Made by a program: the position numbers and the translations under genes | Notes under the pieces: generated by a model | Told to the model about the DNA's origin: nothing | Seen by the model: only the letters and a program-made list of their open reading frames with translations | The model's database searches: none | Shown: positions 1 to 10,311 of the stretch, piece after piece | Layout: every line of letters starts with the position of its first letter | Position numbering within the stretch: position 1 is the stretch's first letter | Source: GCA-2731375 sp964507245 | GTDB lineage: Bacteria > Pseudomonadota > Alphaproteobacteria > GCA-2731375 | Reading direction: 5' to 3' | Assembly: GCA_964507245.1 (NCBI GenBank) | Contig: CAZDQC010000002.1 | Span: 1 to 64,000, forward strand | DNA length: 64,000 bases

Positions 1-4
1 AGAT

Positions 5-3000
5 ATGAAAGTAAGGGGCTTGCCCGAGCCACAAGGCTTATACACCCCGGAAAACGAGCACGATAACTGTGGCGTCGGTTTTTTAGCTAATATTAAAAAC
101 CGCAAAAGTCACAATATTATTCGTCAGGGGTTACAAATCCTGGTCAACCTGGACCATCGGGGCGCCGTCGGCGCTGATCCGCTGGCCGGTGATGGGGCCG
201 GTATCCTGCTGCAAGTTCCAGATCGTTTGTTCCGTGAAGACTGCGCTGCGAAAGGAATTGACCTGCCGCCTCCCGGCGAGTTCGGCGTCGGCATGCTCTT
301 CTTACCCCAAATTCAGGACACCGCCGACCTATGTGTTGCTGCGGTCGAAAAGATTACTTTGGCCGAAGGGCAAATTTGCCTTGGCTGGCGTGACGTCCCA
401 GTCGACAACAGTTTTCTGGGTGAAAGTGTGGGACCGGATGAACCCAGAATCCGGCAGTTTTTTGTTGGTCGTGGTCCGGATACGCCGGATCAAGACGCCT
501 TTGAGCGTAAACTTTTCGTCATACGCAAACAATGTCATCGGGAAGTTTGGAACAGCGGCGTGGACAAGGCTGATGCCTTCTACATGACGTCCATGTCCTG
601 TCGGACCATTGTATACAAAGGCATGATGTTGTCGGGCAATCTGTCTAACTATTATCTCGACCTGCAGGACCCGCGAATGGAATCTGCCCTCGCTCTGGTG
701 CATCAGCGCTTTTCAACCAACACCTTCCCATCCTGGAAACTGGCGCAGCCTTTTCGCTTCCTGTGCCACAACGGCGAAATTAATACCGTGCGCGGCAACA
801 TCAACTGGATGGCAGCGCGTCGGCAGACCATGGCCTCAGCTGTACTGGGCGACGATTTGGATAAATTATGGCCGCTGATCGGCGACGGTGTCTCGGATTC
901 GGCGACTTACGACAATGCGTTCGAGCTCTTAGTGGCTGGCGGCTATTCTCTCTCTCATGCCATGATGATGATGATACCCGAGGCGTGGAACGATAATGCC
1001 TTGATGGATGATGATCGACGTGCGTTCTACGAATACCATGCTGCCCTAATGGAGCCATGGGATGGCCCCGCAGCTATCGCCTTCACCGATGGGCGGCAGA
1101 TTGGTGCCACTCTGGACCGTAACGGTCTCCGTCCGGCCCGCTATGTAGTGACCGACGATGATTTAGTGATTATGGGTTCGGAAGTGGGCGTACTGGACAT
1201 TCCCGAAGAAAAGATTGTGCAGAAGTGGCGCCTGCAGCCTGGAAAAATGTTCCTGATCGATATGGAGGAAGGCCGCATTATTGGGGACGAGGAGATCAAA
1301 GCCTCTCTGGCTCAGGCCAAGCCCTACCAGAAATGGTTGGATGACACGCAAATCCATCTGCAAGATTTACCTGACGAAGTCGAACCTATGACGCCGGATG
1401 GCCGCACCCTGCTGGATCGGCAACAAGCCTTTGGCTATACCCAAGAGGACACGAAGTTCTTCCTGACGCCAATGGCACTGACAGGACAGGATCCTATTGG
1501 CTCCATGGGTATGGACATACCGTTAGCGGTGTTGTCGGATCGGCCCAAACGGTTATTTGATTATTTCAAGCAATGTTTCGCCCAGGTCACGAATCCGCCT
1601 ATCGATCCGATCCGGGAAGAGCTGGTAATGAGCCTAGTGTCCCTCATCGGACCACGACCTAATCTGCTGGAGCCGGATGACGCCGGCACCAAGAAGCGCC
1701 TGGAGGTCCGCCAACCGGTTCTTACAAATATGGATCTCGAGCGGGTACGGCGGATCGAAAACCAAGTGGGTCAAGTTTTCCGCACCTATACCTTGGATAT
1801 CACTTATCCGGTGTCTGAAGGTGCTGCCGGCATGGCGAAGGCCGTGGAGGAGTTGTGCCAACGGGCACAGGAAGTGGTGGAGCGGCCCTATAACATCCTA
1901 ATTTTATCGGACCGGGGTGTGAATGTGGACCGTGTCGCTATACCAATTCTCTTGGCTACCGCGGGCGTCCATCACCACCTGATACGTACCGGCCAGCGTA
2001 CGGAAGTAGGTCTGGTAGTGGAGACTGGCGAGGCCCGTCGGGTGCATGACTTTTGCCTGCTAGCCGGATATGGCGCCGAAGCAATTAATCCCTATCTGGC
2101 CTTTGACACCCTGGCCTCATTGCGACCTAAAATGCCCGAAGATCTGTCCGTAGATGAGCTAAACACCCGCTATATCAAGGCCGTNNNNNNNNNNNNNNNN
2201 NNNNNNNNNNNNNNNNNNNNNNNNNNNNNNNNNNNNNNNNNNNNNNNNNNNNNNNNNNNNNNNNNNNNNNNNNNNNNNNNNNNNGGCGAACTGGCCTATC
2301 GCCAGCGGGGCGAGGATCATGCCTGGACGCCGGAAACCGTCGCCTTACTTCAACACGCTGTTCGTGCCGGCGACCATGCTAAATACCAGGCCTATTCCCG
2401 GCGTATGAACGAGCAGGACAAGAAGTTGAAAAATCTACGTGGCCTGTTCGAGTTCAAGTTCGCTGAAGAACCCGTCCCCTTGGAAGAAGTGGAAGCGGTT
2501 ACGGAAATCTTCAAGCGCTTTGCCACGGGCGCGATGTCCTTCGGCTCCATCAGTTGGGAGGCGCATACCAATCTGGCGATCGCCATGAACCGTATTGGTG
2601 GCAAGTCGAACAGTGGTGAGGGTGGTGAGGAGGCCGAACGATATCGTATTTTAGAAAATGGCGATAGCATGCGTTCGGGCATCAAACAGGTTGCCTCTGG
2701 CCGTTTTGGCGTGATGGCGGAATATCTGGTAAACGCCTCCGACATTCAGATCAAAATGGCTCAGGGGGCAAAGCCCGGTGAAGGGGGGCAATTGCCAGGC
2801 CATAAGGTGGATGAATGGATTGCCCGAGTGCGTCATTCAACGCCTGGCGTAGGTTTGATTTCGCCGCCGCCTCACCATGACATATATTCCATTGAGGATC
2901 TGGCGCAACTAATTCATGACCTAAAGAACGTCAATCCGGCAGCACGAATTTCTGTCAAACTGGTCTCTGAACTGGGCGTGGGAACGGTCGCAGCCGGCGT

Positions 3001-4519
3001 TTCCAAGGCGCATGCGGATCATGTGACTATTTCCGGCTATGAAGGCGGTACGGGCGCTTCTCCCATTACGTCAATCCAAAGTGCTGGCAGTCCTTGGGAA
3101 ATCGGATTGGCCGAAACCCATCAGACGCTGGTCATGAACCGCCTGCGCGGCCGCATTGCGGTGCAGGTGGACGGCGGCTTGCGCACGGGTCGTGACGTGG
3201 TGATAGGTGCTATGTTGGGCGCCGACGAATTTGGCATCGCCACTGCGGCCTTGATTTCTCAAGGCTGTATCATGATGCGCAAATGTCATCTGAACACGTG
3301 CCCTGTTGGTGTTGCGACCCAGGATCCGGAATTGCGCAAGCTGTTCCCGGGCACACCGGAGCATGTCATCAATTTCTTCACATATGTAGCGGAGGAAATC
3401 CGGGAACTTATGGCTAAACTGGGTTATCGCAGGTTCGACGAGATGATTGGTCAGAGGGACCGCCTAGAAATTCGCACAGCGGTTGATCATTGGAAAGCCA
3501 AAGGCTTGGACTTGACCCCATTGCTTCATAAACCTGACGCCGGACCAGAGGTAGCCATCTACAACTGCGAGGATCAGGACCACGGTCTTGATAAGGCTCT
3601 GGACCATCAGCTAATCGAACTAGCAGAACCGTCTATTGAACGTTGCGATCCTGTCAAAATTGACCTGCCGATACAGAACACGAACCGTACAGTGGGCGCC
3701 ATGTTGTCGGGCCGGATTGCCCAGCGCTACGGCAAAGCAGGACTTGATGACGACACCGTTCATGCCAAATTTACCGGAAGCGCGGGGCAAAGCTTTGGCG
3801 CTTTTCTCTCGGCTGGAGTTACCTTCGAATTAGAAGGGGACGCGAACGATTACGTTGGTAAGGGGCTGTCCGGTGGCCGACTTGTAATTTATCCCCCCAA
3901 AGTCTCTGCCATCAAACCGGAGGAAAATATTATAATTGGTAATACCGTTCTTTATGGTGGCATTGATGGCGAATGTTATTTCCGTGGCGTAGCCGGTGAG
4001 CGGTTCGCTGTTCGGAATTCGGGTGTCACTGCAGTGGTCGAAGGCGTGGGCGATCATGGTTGCGAGTATATGACGGGTGGCGTCGTCGTTGTCCTGGGAA
4101 ACACAGGCCGCAACTTTGCTGCCGGGATGAGTGGCGGAATTGCTTATGTGTTAGATGACAGCCACGATTTCCATTTGCGATGTAACATGGCCATGGTGGA
4201 ACTGGAACCCATCGCGGACGAGGACATGGTCATGGAGAACCAAGGCCATCAAGGCGGGGATCTGGAGACGCATGGTCGGGTCGATCTGATACATGACATG
4301 ACCCGTTATGACGCCCAGCGCCTGCGCGGTCTGATCGAGAACCACATGCGTTATACCGGCAGCGAACTGGCGCGCGAAATTTTGCACAATTGGGATGATC
4401 AATTGCCGCGTTTCGTCAAGGTGATGCCAGTGGATTACCGCCGTGCTTTACAGGAGATGCAGGCGAGGACACAGCCCGTGTCCCGATCCAACGAAATAGT
4501 GGCGGTCGCAGGTGAGTAA
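5..4519 (+). CDS. gltB: Glutamate synthase (NADPH) large subunit
   Basis: Transfers the amide nitrogen of glutamine to 2-oxoglutarate, giving two glutamates; it works in the cytoplasm with GltD and forms the GS-GOGAT route of ammonium assimilation. The N-terminal class II amidotransferase domain carries CGVGFLA, so Cys22 is the expected nucleophile after removal of a short propeptide. The FMN-binding synthase domain and a 3Fe-4S-type cysteine cluster (GCIMMRKCHLNTC) follow, then the C-terminal GXGXG-repeat domain. The reading frame contains a 100-N gap at 2185-2284. Family members have roughly 65-70 residues between the flanking motifs (YIKA and GELAYR) where this track has 33, so the true gap is probably about 200 bases. 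The ATG start is 5 bases into the window, so its promoter is not visible. gltD follows 5 bases after the stop. Confidence 0.98.
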   Translation: MKVRGLPEPQGLYTPENEHDNCGVGFLANIKNRKSHNIIRQGLQILVNLDHRGAVGADPLAGDGAGILLQVPDRLFREDCAAKGIDLPPPGEFGVGMLFLPQIQDTADLCVAAVEKITLAEGQICLGWRDVPVDNSFLGESVGPDEPRIRQFFVGRGPDTPDQDAFERKLFVIRKQCHREVWNSGVDKADAFYMTSMSCRTIVYKGMMLSGNLSNYYLDLQDPRMESALALVHQRFSTNTFPSWKLAQPFRFLCHNGEINTVRGNINWMAARRQTMASAVLGDDLDKLWPLIGDGVSDSATYDNAFELLVAGGYSLSHAMMMMIPEAWNDNALMDDDRRAFYEYHAALMEPWDGPAAIAFTDGRQIGATLDRNGLRPARYVVTDDDLVIMGSEVGVLDIPEEKIVQKWRLQPGKMFLIDMEEGRIIGDEEIKASLAQAKPYQKWLDDTQIHLQDLPDEVEPMTPDGRTLLDRQQAFGYTQEDTKFFLTPMALTGQDPIGSMGMDIPLAVLSDRPKRLFDYFKQCFAQVTNPPIDPIREELVMSLVSLIGPRPNLLEPDDAGTKKRLEVRQPVLTNMDLERVRRIENQVGQVFRTYTLDITYPVSEGAAGMAKAVEELCQRAQEVVERPYNILILSDRGVNVDRVAIPILLATAGVHHHLIRTGQRTEVGLVVETGEARRVHDFCLLAGYGAEAINPYLAFDTLASLRPKMPEDLSVDELNTRYIKAXXXXXXXXXXXXXXXXXXXXXXXXXXXXXXXXXXGELAYRQRGEDHAWTPETVALLQHAVRAGDHAKYQAYSRRMNEQDKKLKNLRGLFEFKFAEEPVPLEEVEAVTEIFKRFATGAMSFGSISWEAHTNLAIAMNRIGGKSNSGEGGEEAERYRILENGDSMRSGIKQVASGRFGVMAEYLVNASDIQIKMAQGAKPGEGGQLPGHKVDEWIARVRHSTPGVGLISPPPHHDIYSIEDLAQLIHDLKNVNPAARISVKLVSELGVGTVAAGVSKAHADHVTISGYEGGTGASPITSIQSAGSPWEIGLAETHQTLVMNRLRGRIAVQVDGGLRTGRDVVIGAMLGADEFGIATAALISQGCIMMRKCHLNTCPVGVATQDPELRKLFPGTPEHVINFFTYVAEEIRELMAKLGYRRFDEMIGQRDRLEIRTAVDHWKAKGLDLTPLLHKPDAGPEVAIYNCEDQDHGLDKALDHQLIELAEPSIERCDPVKIDLPIQNTNRTVGAMLSGRIAQRYGKAGLDDDTVHAKFTGSAGQSFGAFLSAGVTFELEGDANDYVGKGLSGGRLVIYPPKVSAIKPEENIIIGNTVLYGGIDGECYFRGVAGERFAVRNSGVTAVVEGVGDHGCEYMTGGVVVVLGNTGRNFAAGMSGGIAYVLDDSHDFHLRCNMAMVELEPIADEDMVMENQGHQGGDLETHGRVDLIHDMTRYDAQRLRGLIENHMRYTGSELAREILHNWDDQLPRFVKVMPVDYRRALQEMQARTQPVSRSNEIVAVAGE
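2185..2284. other. Assembly gap of 100 Ns inside gltB
   Basis: A run of exactly 100 Ns, the usual scaffolding placeholder of unknown true length. Both flanks encode GltB in the same frame as written, but family lengths suggest that around 100 further bases are missing. Confidence 0.97.
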
Positions 4520-4524
4520 GCAGT

Positions 4525-5967
4525 ATGGGTAAACCAACAGGCTTCATAGAGATCGCCCGACGTGAACAGTCGTACGCGCCCGAAAAGGAACGTTTGAAGC
4601 ACTATGATGAATTCACGGTCTCTCTGAGTGATCCAGAGGTCCGGCAGCAGGGTGCCCGTTGCATGGATTGCGGTATTCCTTACTGTCATGACGGTTGCCC
4701 AATAAACAATATTATTCCGGAATGGAATGATCTCGTCTATCAGGGTGAATGGCGCGAGGCCTTGCGTATCCTGCATTCGACTAACAACTTTCCGGAATTC
4801 ACCGGCCGCATCTGCCCCGCCCCTTGCGAGGCGGCCTGTACTCTGAACATTACCGACCAACCTGTGACTATCAAGACCATCGAGGTATCCATTGTTGAGA
4901 AAGGCTGGCAAGAGGGTTGGATTGTCCCCCGCATTGCCAAACGGCGCACGGGCAAGATCGTAGCGGTAGTGGGTTCAGGCCCCGCCGGAATGGCCTGTTC
5001 TCAGCAATTGGCCCGGGCAGGGCACAGCGTGGTGCTATACGAAAAGAACGCCCGCATCGGTGGTTTGATGCGTTATGGCATTCCAGATTTTAAGATGGAG
5101 AAGCACTTTATCGACCGGCGCATGGCGCAAATGCGTGCTGAGGGCGTAGAGTTTCGTCCCAACAGCCATATTGGCATCACCATTCCTATCGAGGAAATTC
5201 AGGAGAAATTCGACGCCGTGGTGTTGACTGGTGGCGCGGAACATCCCCGCGACATGCCCGTGCCGGGGCGGGAATTGCCTGGAGTGCACTTTGCTATGGA
5301 ATTCCTGACCCAGCAGAACCGGCGCCTGAATAGCGAACCTCTGGGCGAAGGCCCTGAAATCATGGCCAGCGGAAAACATGTGGTAGTGATTGGCGGCGGC
5401 GACACGGGCTCGGATTGTGTGGGCACGTCCAACCGCCATGGCGCGGCCTCGGTCACCCAGTTGGAGATCCTGCCCAAGCCACCTGAAAGGGAGGACAAGG
5501 CTTTGACCTGGCCAGATTGGCCCCTAAAGCTGCGCACATCTTCCTCTCATGACGAAGGTTGCGAGCGGGATTGGTCCATCTTGACCAAGAAAATTAATGA
5601 GAGGAATGGTAAGATTGAAGCCCTGGAACTGGTCCGTGTCACTTGGAGCCAGGATCAAAATGGCGTCATGACCATGAACGAGGTGCCTGGGAGCGCCTTC
5701 GAGCTAAAAGCAGACCTGGTTCTCCTCGCCATGGGCTTCGTGCACCCGGTAAAGACCGGCATGCTAGAGGACCTGGGCGTAGAGCTGGATAGGCGCGGAA
5801 ACGTCAAGGCAGACACGGTCGACTACGCTACCTCAATCCCGGGCGTTTGGTCGGCCGGCGATATGCGCCGGGGCCAGTCCCTGGTGGTCTGGGCGATACG
5901 AGAAGGCCGTCAATGCGCCCGCGCAGTGGATCAAGCCCTGATGGGCAGCAGTATACTGCCGCGTTGA
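4525..5967 (+). CDS. gltD: Glutamate synthase small subunit
   Basis: The NAD(P)H-oxidising partner of GltB; it passes electrons through FAD and 4Fe-4S clusters to the large subunit. The N-terminus holds the cysteine-rich cluster region (CMDCGIPYCHDGCP, then CPAPCEAAC). An FAD-binding GSGPAG motif lies near residue 150 and an NADPH-binding GGGDTGSD motif near residue 290. At 480 residues it has the usual full length. It starts 5 bases after gltB and is certainly co-transcribed with it. Confidence 0.97.
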   Translation: MGKPTGFIEIARREQSYAPEKERLKHYDEFTVSLSDPEVRQQGARCMDCGIPYCHDGCPINNIIPEWNDLVYQGEWREALRILHSTNNFPEFTGRICPAPCEAACTLNITDQPVTIKTIEVSIVEKGWQEGWIVPRIAKRRTGKIVAVVGSGPAGMACSQQLARAGHSVVLYEKNARIGGLMRYGIPDFKMEKHFIDRRMAQMRAEGVEFRPNSHIGITIPIEEIQEKFDAVVLTGGAEHPRDMPVPGRELPGVHFAMEFLTQQNRRLNSEPLGEGPEIMASGKHVVVIGGGDTGSDCVGTSNRHGAASVTQLEILPKPPEREDKALTWPDWPLKLRTSSSHDEGCERDWSILTKKINERNGKIEALELVRVTWSQDQNGVMTMNEVPGSAFELKADLVLLAMGFVHPVKTGMLEDLGVELDRRGNVKADTVDYATSIPGVWSAGDMRRGQSLVVWAIREGRQCARAVDQALMGSSILPR

Positions 5968-5977
5968 CGCCGCTACT

Positions 5978-6862
5978 TTGAGCCAGGGGCAAGCCACGAC
6001 CCGACAATCGGACTCTTTTGGTGCCTTGATTTGGATGCTAGGTGCCGTCGCCTCCTTTTCTACCATGGCTGTGGCGGGGCGCGAGGTGCTCAAGGAGCTG
6101 GACGTCTATCAGTTGATGTTTTTTCGCAGTGCTATTGGTTTGGTCCTGATCGTTGCCTTTGGCATGTTGAGCAGAGGCGGTTTTAGGCAATTTCGCACGC
6201 GGCGCCTCAAAGTACATTTTGTGCGCAACATGGTACATCTGGTGGGTCAGTTCAGTTGGTTTTTCGCTCTGGGTTTGATCCCCCTAGCGCAGTTGGTTGC
6301 CCTAGAATTTACCACGCCACTATGGATCGCCGGATTGGCGCCAATTTTCCTACGCGAACGGTTGACGAAAATGAGACTGGCGGCGGTTATGCTCGGCTTC
6401 TCGGGCGTCCTGGTTGTCCTCCGCCCTGGTCTGGAGGCAGTGAATGTAGGTTCGGTCGTCATGCTGGTCGGTGCCGTGGGATTTGCCGGCTCCATGATGT
6501 TCACCAAACACTTGGCGCCAACAGAACGGCCCCTGACGATACTTTTCTATATGGCATTAATGCAGACGCCGGTTGGTTTGTTGCTAGCCATTAACGGGTT
6601 GCATTGGCCTGAATTGGTTACGGGTCTGTGGCTTGTGCTGGTGGGCATCCTGGGTTTCACAGCGCATTTTTGCATTGCCCGGGCCCTGAGCCTGGCCGAT
6701 GCCATCGTCGTAGCACCCATGGACTTCCTTCGTCTGCCCTTGATCGCTACCATAGGTCTCATACTTTACAGTGAACCCTTAGAAATATGGGTTTTATTGG
6801 GTGGTGGACTGGTGTTGCTAGGCAACTACGGCAATCTGATGGCTGAACGGCGGGCAGGCTAG
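5978..6862 (+). CDS. DMT-superfamily transporter (EamA family)
   Basis: A predicted inner-membrane permease of about 294 residues with roughly ten hydrophobic segments arranged as two EamA repeats; the substrate cannot be told from sequence. The best start is TTG at 5978, ten bases after the gltD stop, because the first in-frame ATG would cut into the first membrane segment; no strong ribosome site is seen. It is probably read through from gltBD. It converges on the DapA-like gene, and the two 3' ends overlap by four bases. Confidence 0.85.
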   Translation: MSQGQATTRQSDSFGALIWMLGAVASFSTMAVAGREVLKELDVYQLMFFRSAIGLVLIVAFGMLSRGGFRQFRTRRLKVHFVRNMVHLVGQFSWFFALGLIPLAQLVALEFTTPLWIAGLAPIFLRERLTKMRLAAVMLGFSGVLVVLRPGLEAVNVGSVVMLVGAVGFAGSMMFTKHLAPTERPLTILFYMALMQTPVGLLLAINGLHWPELVTGLWLVLVGILGFTAHFCIARALSLADAIVVAPMDFLRLPLIATIGLILYSEPLEIWVLLGGGLVLLGNYGNLMAERRAG

Positions 6863-7746
6863 AGCCTGAGTCCAAGATTTTGCAAAGCCGACCGGATACG
6901 CTGTTGTTGCTCCGGGCCTGCTGGCGGCATGGGCTGTCGGGGCAGGCCAGAAGGAACACCTTGGAGATTTTGTGCGAATTTTGTGGCTGCTGGCAGGTTG
7001 TCGTGGGGCATCAAGGCGTTCCACAATCGGAGCAGTTTTAGATGCAGTTCGTGGGCCACGGTATGATCACCTGCCTGGACTGCATCCCACAATTGGACCG
7101 AATGGCGCGGCGCCGCAGTCAAAATAGCGGCAATGGCGCCATGGGCGCCCAGGGTGTAGGAAGGATACATCAAGGCATCCACGGCGCTGAATATCAGCTT
7201 CCCAGAGGGCACATCCGCCATTAAATCGGCAAAAAGTTTCAAATCACCCGCGGATTGCTTTACGCCAATAACCTGGGGCACTTCGGTCATAATTCGGATC
7301 AGTAGTTCCGGAGACAAATAGGTCCAGGGCACAACGTTGTAGATTATGATTTTCTGGCCCGTCTCACCAACCATGGTCCGAAAATGCTCCACCATCGCGT
7401 CATCGGTGGGGCGAAAGAGGTAATGCACCGGTGTCACTTGCAAGGCAGCTGGACCCAAATCGGTGACCATTTTTCCTCGGCGTACTGCTTCTCGGGTGCT
7501 GTCGCATATAATGCCTGCGATAATTGGTGTGCGGCCCGAGGCGGTATCGATCGCGGCGGCGACCAGGTCCCGTCCTTCCTCAGCTGTCAGAGTATGGCCT
7601 TCGCCTGTGGAGCCGCCCACTGCGATTCCCCTGGCCCCCTCGTTGATCAACCAGTCGATCTGTTTTGCGGCGCCGTCAAAATCGATATCGCCGGTTTCAT
7701 CAAAAGGTGTCGTGGATGGCGGGATGACGCCGAAAAGTTCGGGCAT
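6859..7746 (-). CDS. Dihydrodipicolinate synthase/N-acetylneuraminate lyase family protein
   Basis: A class I (Schiff-base) TIM-barrel aldolase or lyase of 295 residues. Visible family hallmarks are the substrate-binding GSTGEG motif near residue 47, a YNVVPW tyrosine near residue 134, and the Schiff-base lysine in GVKQSAGD near residue 160. The start is set at MPELFG, preceded by AAGGAA; an upstream in-frame extension overlaps the neighbouring gene. Its place at the end of a catabolic operon makes a role in breaking down a 2-oxo acid or sugar acid more likely than lysine synthesis. The exact substrate is unknown. Confidence 0.88.
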   Translation of the reverse strand: MPELFGVIPPSTTPFDETGDIDFDGAAKQIDWLINEGARGIAVGGSTGEGHTLTAEEGRDLVAAAIDTASGRTPIIAGIICDSTREAVRRGKMVTDLGPAALQVTPVHYLFRPTDDAMVEHFRTMVGETGQKIIIYNVVPWTYLSPELLIRIMTEVPQVIGVKQSAGDLKLFADLMADVPSGKLIFSAVDALMYPSYTLGAHGAIAAILTAAPRHSVQLWDAVQAGDHTVAHELHLKLLRLWNALMPHDNLPAATKFAQNLQGVPSGLPRQPMPPAGPEQQQRIRSALQNLGLRL

Positions 7747-7756
7747 GGTATGTTCC

Positions 7757-8656
7757 TTAAATTCCAATCAAATTTCGCAATTTGGTCTCTCCTGGCATAT
7801 CGGGAGTGCCGAGAAAAACCAGCCGGTCTTCGCCCTCAAGGTCCATGGCTTGAGTGAGTTCATGGCGCCGCCCCACAAGTTGAAAAATCCAACGCCCCGA
7901 TTTTTGGCGAAAACGAACAATTCCTTTTGAACGCAAAACGGATTTTGGCAGGGTTGCAATGGCTTCCATAAATCTGACCTCATCCATCGGCTCCCTCAAA
8001 AGCAGGGATACGGAGCTGAAGGCACCCTCGTGGCCATGGTGATGATCCGGCCCCCCGGCAGATGCGCGCTTTCCTGTACCTAACAGCAATTCCGTAGGCA
8101 CCTGGGCTTGGCGAGCTTGAATTATCGCTGCTTCTGGCACCTGTTTCGCCAGCCATTGTATGACCTCATTCCGATCATAGTCGTCCAGCAAATCGCATTT
8201 ATTCAGGACTATCAAATCGGCGGCAGCAAGTTGCCGCAAAACAGTATCACCCACATACTGATCACCAGCCCTTTCCTCGATCAACTCCGCGTCTGCCAGA
8301 ACTATCACTGCGTCCGGGGTCAAATCATTGTGCAATACGGCGATATTGGTAATGGGCTGGGGGTCAGCGACGCCGCTGGCTTCGACGAGGATGTGTTCAG
8401 GTGGGTCCTCTTGACGCACCAGTTTCATCAATGTCAGGAATAGATCGTCACCCATGGTGCAGCAGATGCAGCCGTTGGCCAGTTCTACAGTTTCACCCTC
8501 GTGATCCGCCAGCAGGTCACCATCTACTGCTAGGTCACCAAAATCATTAACCACAACAGCAAAACGCAGGCCCGTTCTTTGGGCCAGCAAGTTGTTCAAC
8601 AATGTTGTCTTTCCCGCGCCCAGGAAACCTCCAATCACTGTTAACGGGACCGCCAT
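7757..8656 (-). CDS. G3E-family GTPase (CobW/YjiA-like metallochaperone)
   Basis: A GTP-dependent metal-handling protein, 299 residues. It has the Walker A motif GFLGAGKTT at the N-terminus, the family metal-binding GCICC motif near residue 65, and a guanine-specificity NKCD motif near residue 152. A His-rich stretch (HHHGHEG) near residue 200 could hold metal. A CobW C-terminal domain follows. The start codon abuts the stop of the upstream amidohydrolase, so the two are translationally coupled. From this context it may load metal into that amidohydrolase; this is inference. Confidence 0.93.
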   Translation of the reverse strand: MAVPLTVIGGFLGAGKTTLLNNLLAQRTGLRFAVVVNDFGDLAVDGDLLADHEGETVELANGCICCTMGDDLFLTLMKLVRQEDPPEHILVEASGVADPQPITNIAVLHNDLTPDAVIVLADAELIEERAGDQYVGDTVLRQLAAADLIVLNKCDLLDDYDRNEVIQWLAKQVPEAAIIQARQAQVPTELLLGTGKRASAGGPDHHHGHEGAFSSVSLLLREPMDEVRFMEAIATLPKSVLRSKGIVRFRQKSGRWIFQLVGRRHELTQAMDLEGEDRLVFLGTPDMPGETKLRNLIGI

Positions 8657-10300
8657 TCAGTCCTCATCCCGGGCGGAGAAAATTCTTCCTCCCAACACTG
8701 TTCCCCACACGGGAATATCTTTTAGATCTACCGGTGCGATGGCAGTTGGGTCATCTTCCAACACGGCAAAATCCGCTCGCTTGCCCACTTCGATGCTGCC
8801 GATTTCCTGGTCCATCTTCAGGCTGTAGGCGGCACCTAGGGTGATCGCACTCAGGGCATCGGCGACGGTTATGCGTTCGTTTGGGCCTAGCAGATAGCCG
8901 GAAGCAGTCAACCGATTGACCGCGCACCAAGCGGTGAACAACGGACCAAGTGGCGTGACCGGGGCGTCGGAATGTATGGCGAAGGGTACGCCTAGGCGGA
9001 TGGCCGTGGCCGCCGCATTGGCGCGTCTTGCCCGGTCGGGCCCCATGGTCTGTGTGCGATGTTCATCGCCCCAGAAATAGATGTGATTGGAGAAAACATT
9101 GACACCGATCCCCAAGGCCGCCATGCGGCGATACTGGCTTTCATCCGCCATCTGGCAATGCTGGAGCGTATGCCGGTGGTCACGGCGCGGTGTCTTGGCC
9201 AAGGCAGCTTCGATCGCATTTATGGTCACCTCGGACGCTTCATCACCATTGGTATGAATATGAACCTGGTATCCGGCATCGTGGTAGGCCTGAACCGTGG
9301 TGTAAATCTGATCCGGGCTCATGTTCCAGATACCATTGGGGGCGCCATTGTAATAGCCGGGCCAGCGCAGACGCCCGGTCATCCCCTGGATGGAACCATC
9401 CGTCATTAATTTAACCAGGCCGAAACGTAGTTTATCGTTGTTCAATTTTACCAGTTCAGCCATGCGGGCCACGCCCTGATCGGTCGGTACGCTGATACCG
9501 GCAAAGGCCGGAGCAATACGAAAGCGAAAATCATCATCATTCGTCCAAGTCACAAGGTTTCGTACGAATTCTTCCGACAAACTATTGTGCAAATCTGTTG
9601 CGGTGGTGACACCGGTCTGACAAGCAAGCCGACCGAAGTTTTCCAACGACAGCTTTTCGGATGCCTCGGTGTTGTAATCCAGACCAATTGCATTCAGGGC
9701 CATAGATTTAGCTGCCGTTTCTTGCAGTTCACCCGTCGGTTCGCCATAGACGTCCTTGGCGATGCCGTCGATGTTTATAGCAGACGTAATGTTCGCCGCT
9801 GCCAAAACTGAGCGGGATACGTTCAACAAATGTCCGTTGGAATGCAGGACAACAACGTGGCGCGTGGTAGAAACTTTGTCTAGGTCACGGAGGTCCATGC
9901 GTCGACCGCCAAAATAAATGGGGTCAAAACCCCAAGCGACCAAGGGCGTATCGTCGTCCGGCATCGCAGCTTCGATCTTGACCAGTTTTTCAGATACGGC
10001 GTCAATGCTTTCAAGGCCTTCATAGACCTTGCCGTCAGGCCCCACACGTGGATGATATCCCAAATAGTGGTAACGCCAGATACTGCCCTGCCACAGATGG
10101 CAATGACCTTCGACAAGGCCAGGCATAAGCACCTTGTCAACGAAACGATCATTGATCACATAGTCACCCCAGCCGGTGACGTCGTCGAGGGAGCCTACCC
10201 CAAGAATACGGCCGTCCCGTACCGCGACATGAGTCGCCACGGCCTGATAGCTATTCATGGTGATAATTTTGCTCGCAGGAAAAATTGTAATGTCGGACAC
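8657..10300 (-). CDS. Amidohydrolase family protein (YtcJ-like)
   Basis: A predicted metal-dependent hydrolase of 547 residues of the amidohydrolase-3/YtcJ type. It shows a GHCHLW metal motif near residue 67, a HIHTNGDEA motif in the middle and HSDAP towards the C-terminus, as expected for a binuclear or mononuclear metal centre. The GTG start at 10300 is chosen because AGGAG (10309-10313) lies 8 bases upstream; a longer ATG reading would run into the preceding LLM gene. The substrate is unknown; relatives cleave amides, ureides or formamides. Confidence 0.88.
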   Translation of the reverse strand: MSDITIFPASKIITMNSYQAVATHVAVRDGRILGVGSLDDVTGWGDYVINDRFVDKVLMPGLVEGHCHLWQGSIWRYHYLGYHPRVGPDGKVYEGLESIDAVSEKLVKIEAAMPDDDTPLVAWGFDPIYFGGRRMDLRDLDKVSTTRHVVVLHSNGHLLNVSRSVLAAANITSAINIDGIAKDVYGEPTGELQETAAKSMALNAIGLDYNTEASEKLSLENFGRLACQTGVTTATDLHNSLSEEFVRNLVTWTNDDDFRFRIAPAFAGISVPTDQGVARMAELVKLNNDKLRFGLVKLMTDGSIQGMTGRLRWPGYYNGAPNGIWNMSPDQIYTTVQAYHDAGYQVHIHTNGDEASEVTINAIEAALAKTPRRDHRHTLQHCQMADESQYRRMAALGIGVNVFSNHIYFWGDEHRTQTMGPDRARRANAAATAIRLGVPFAIHSDAPVTPLGPLFTAWCAVNRLTASGYLLGPNERITVADALSAITLGAAYSLKMDQEIGSIEVGKRADFAVLEDDPTAIAPVDLKDIPVWGTVLGGRIFSARDED

Positions 10301-10311
10301 AGGCGAAACTC

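Noticed and set aside
2185..2284. The N-run as a natural low-complexity or mobile insertion
   Set aside because: Exactly 100 Ns is a scaffolding placeholder; both flanks are one GltB protein.
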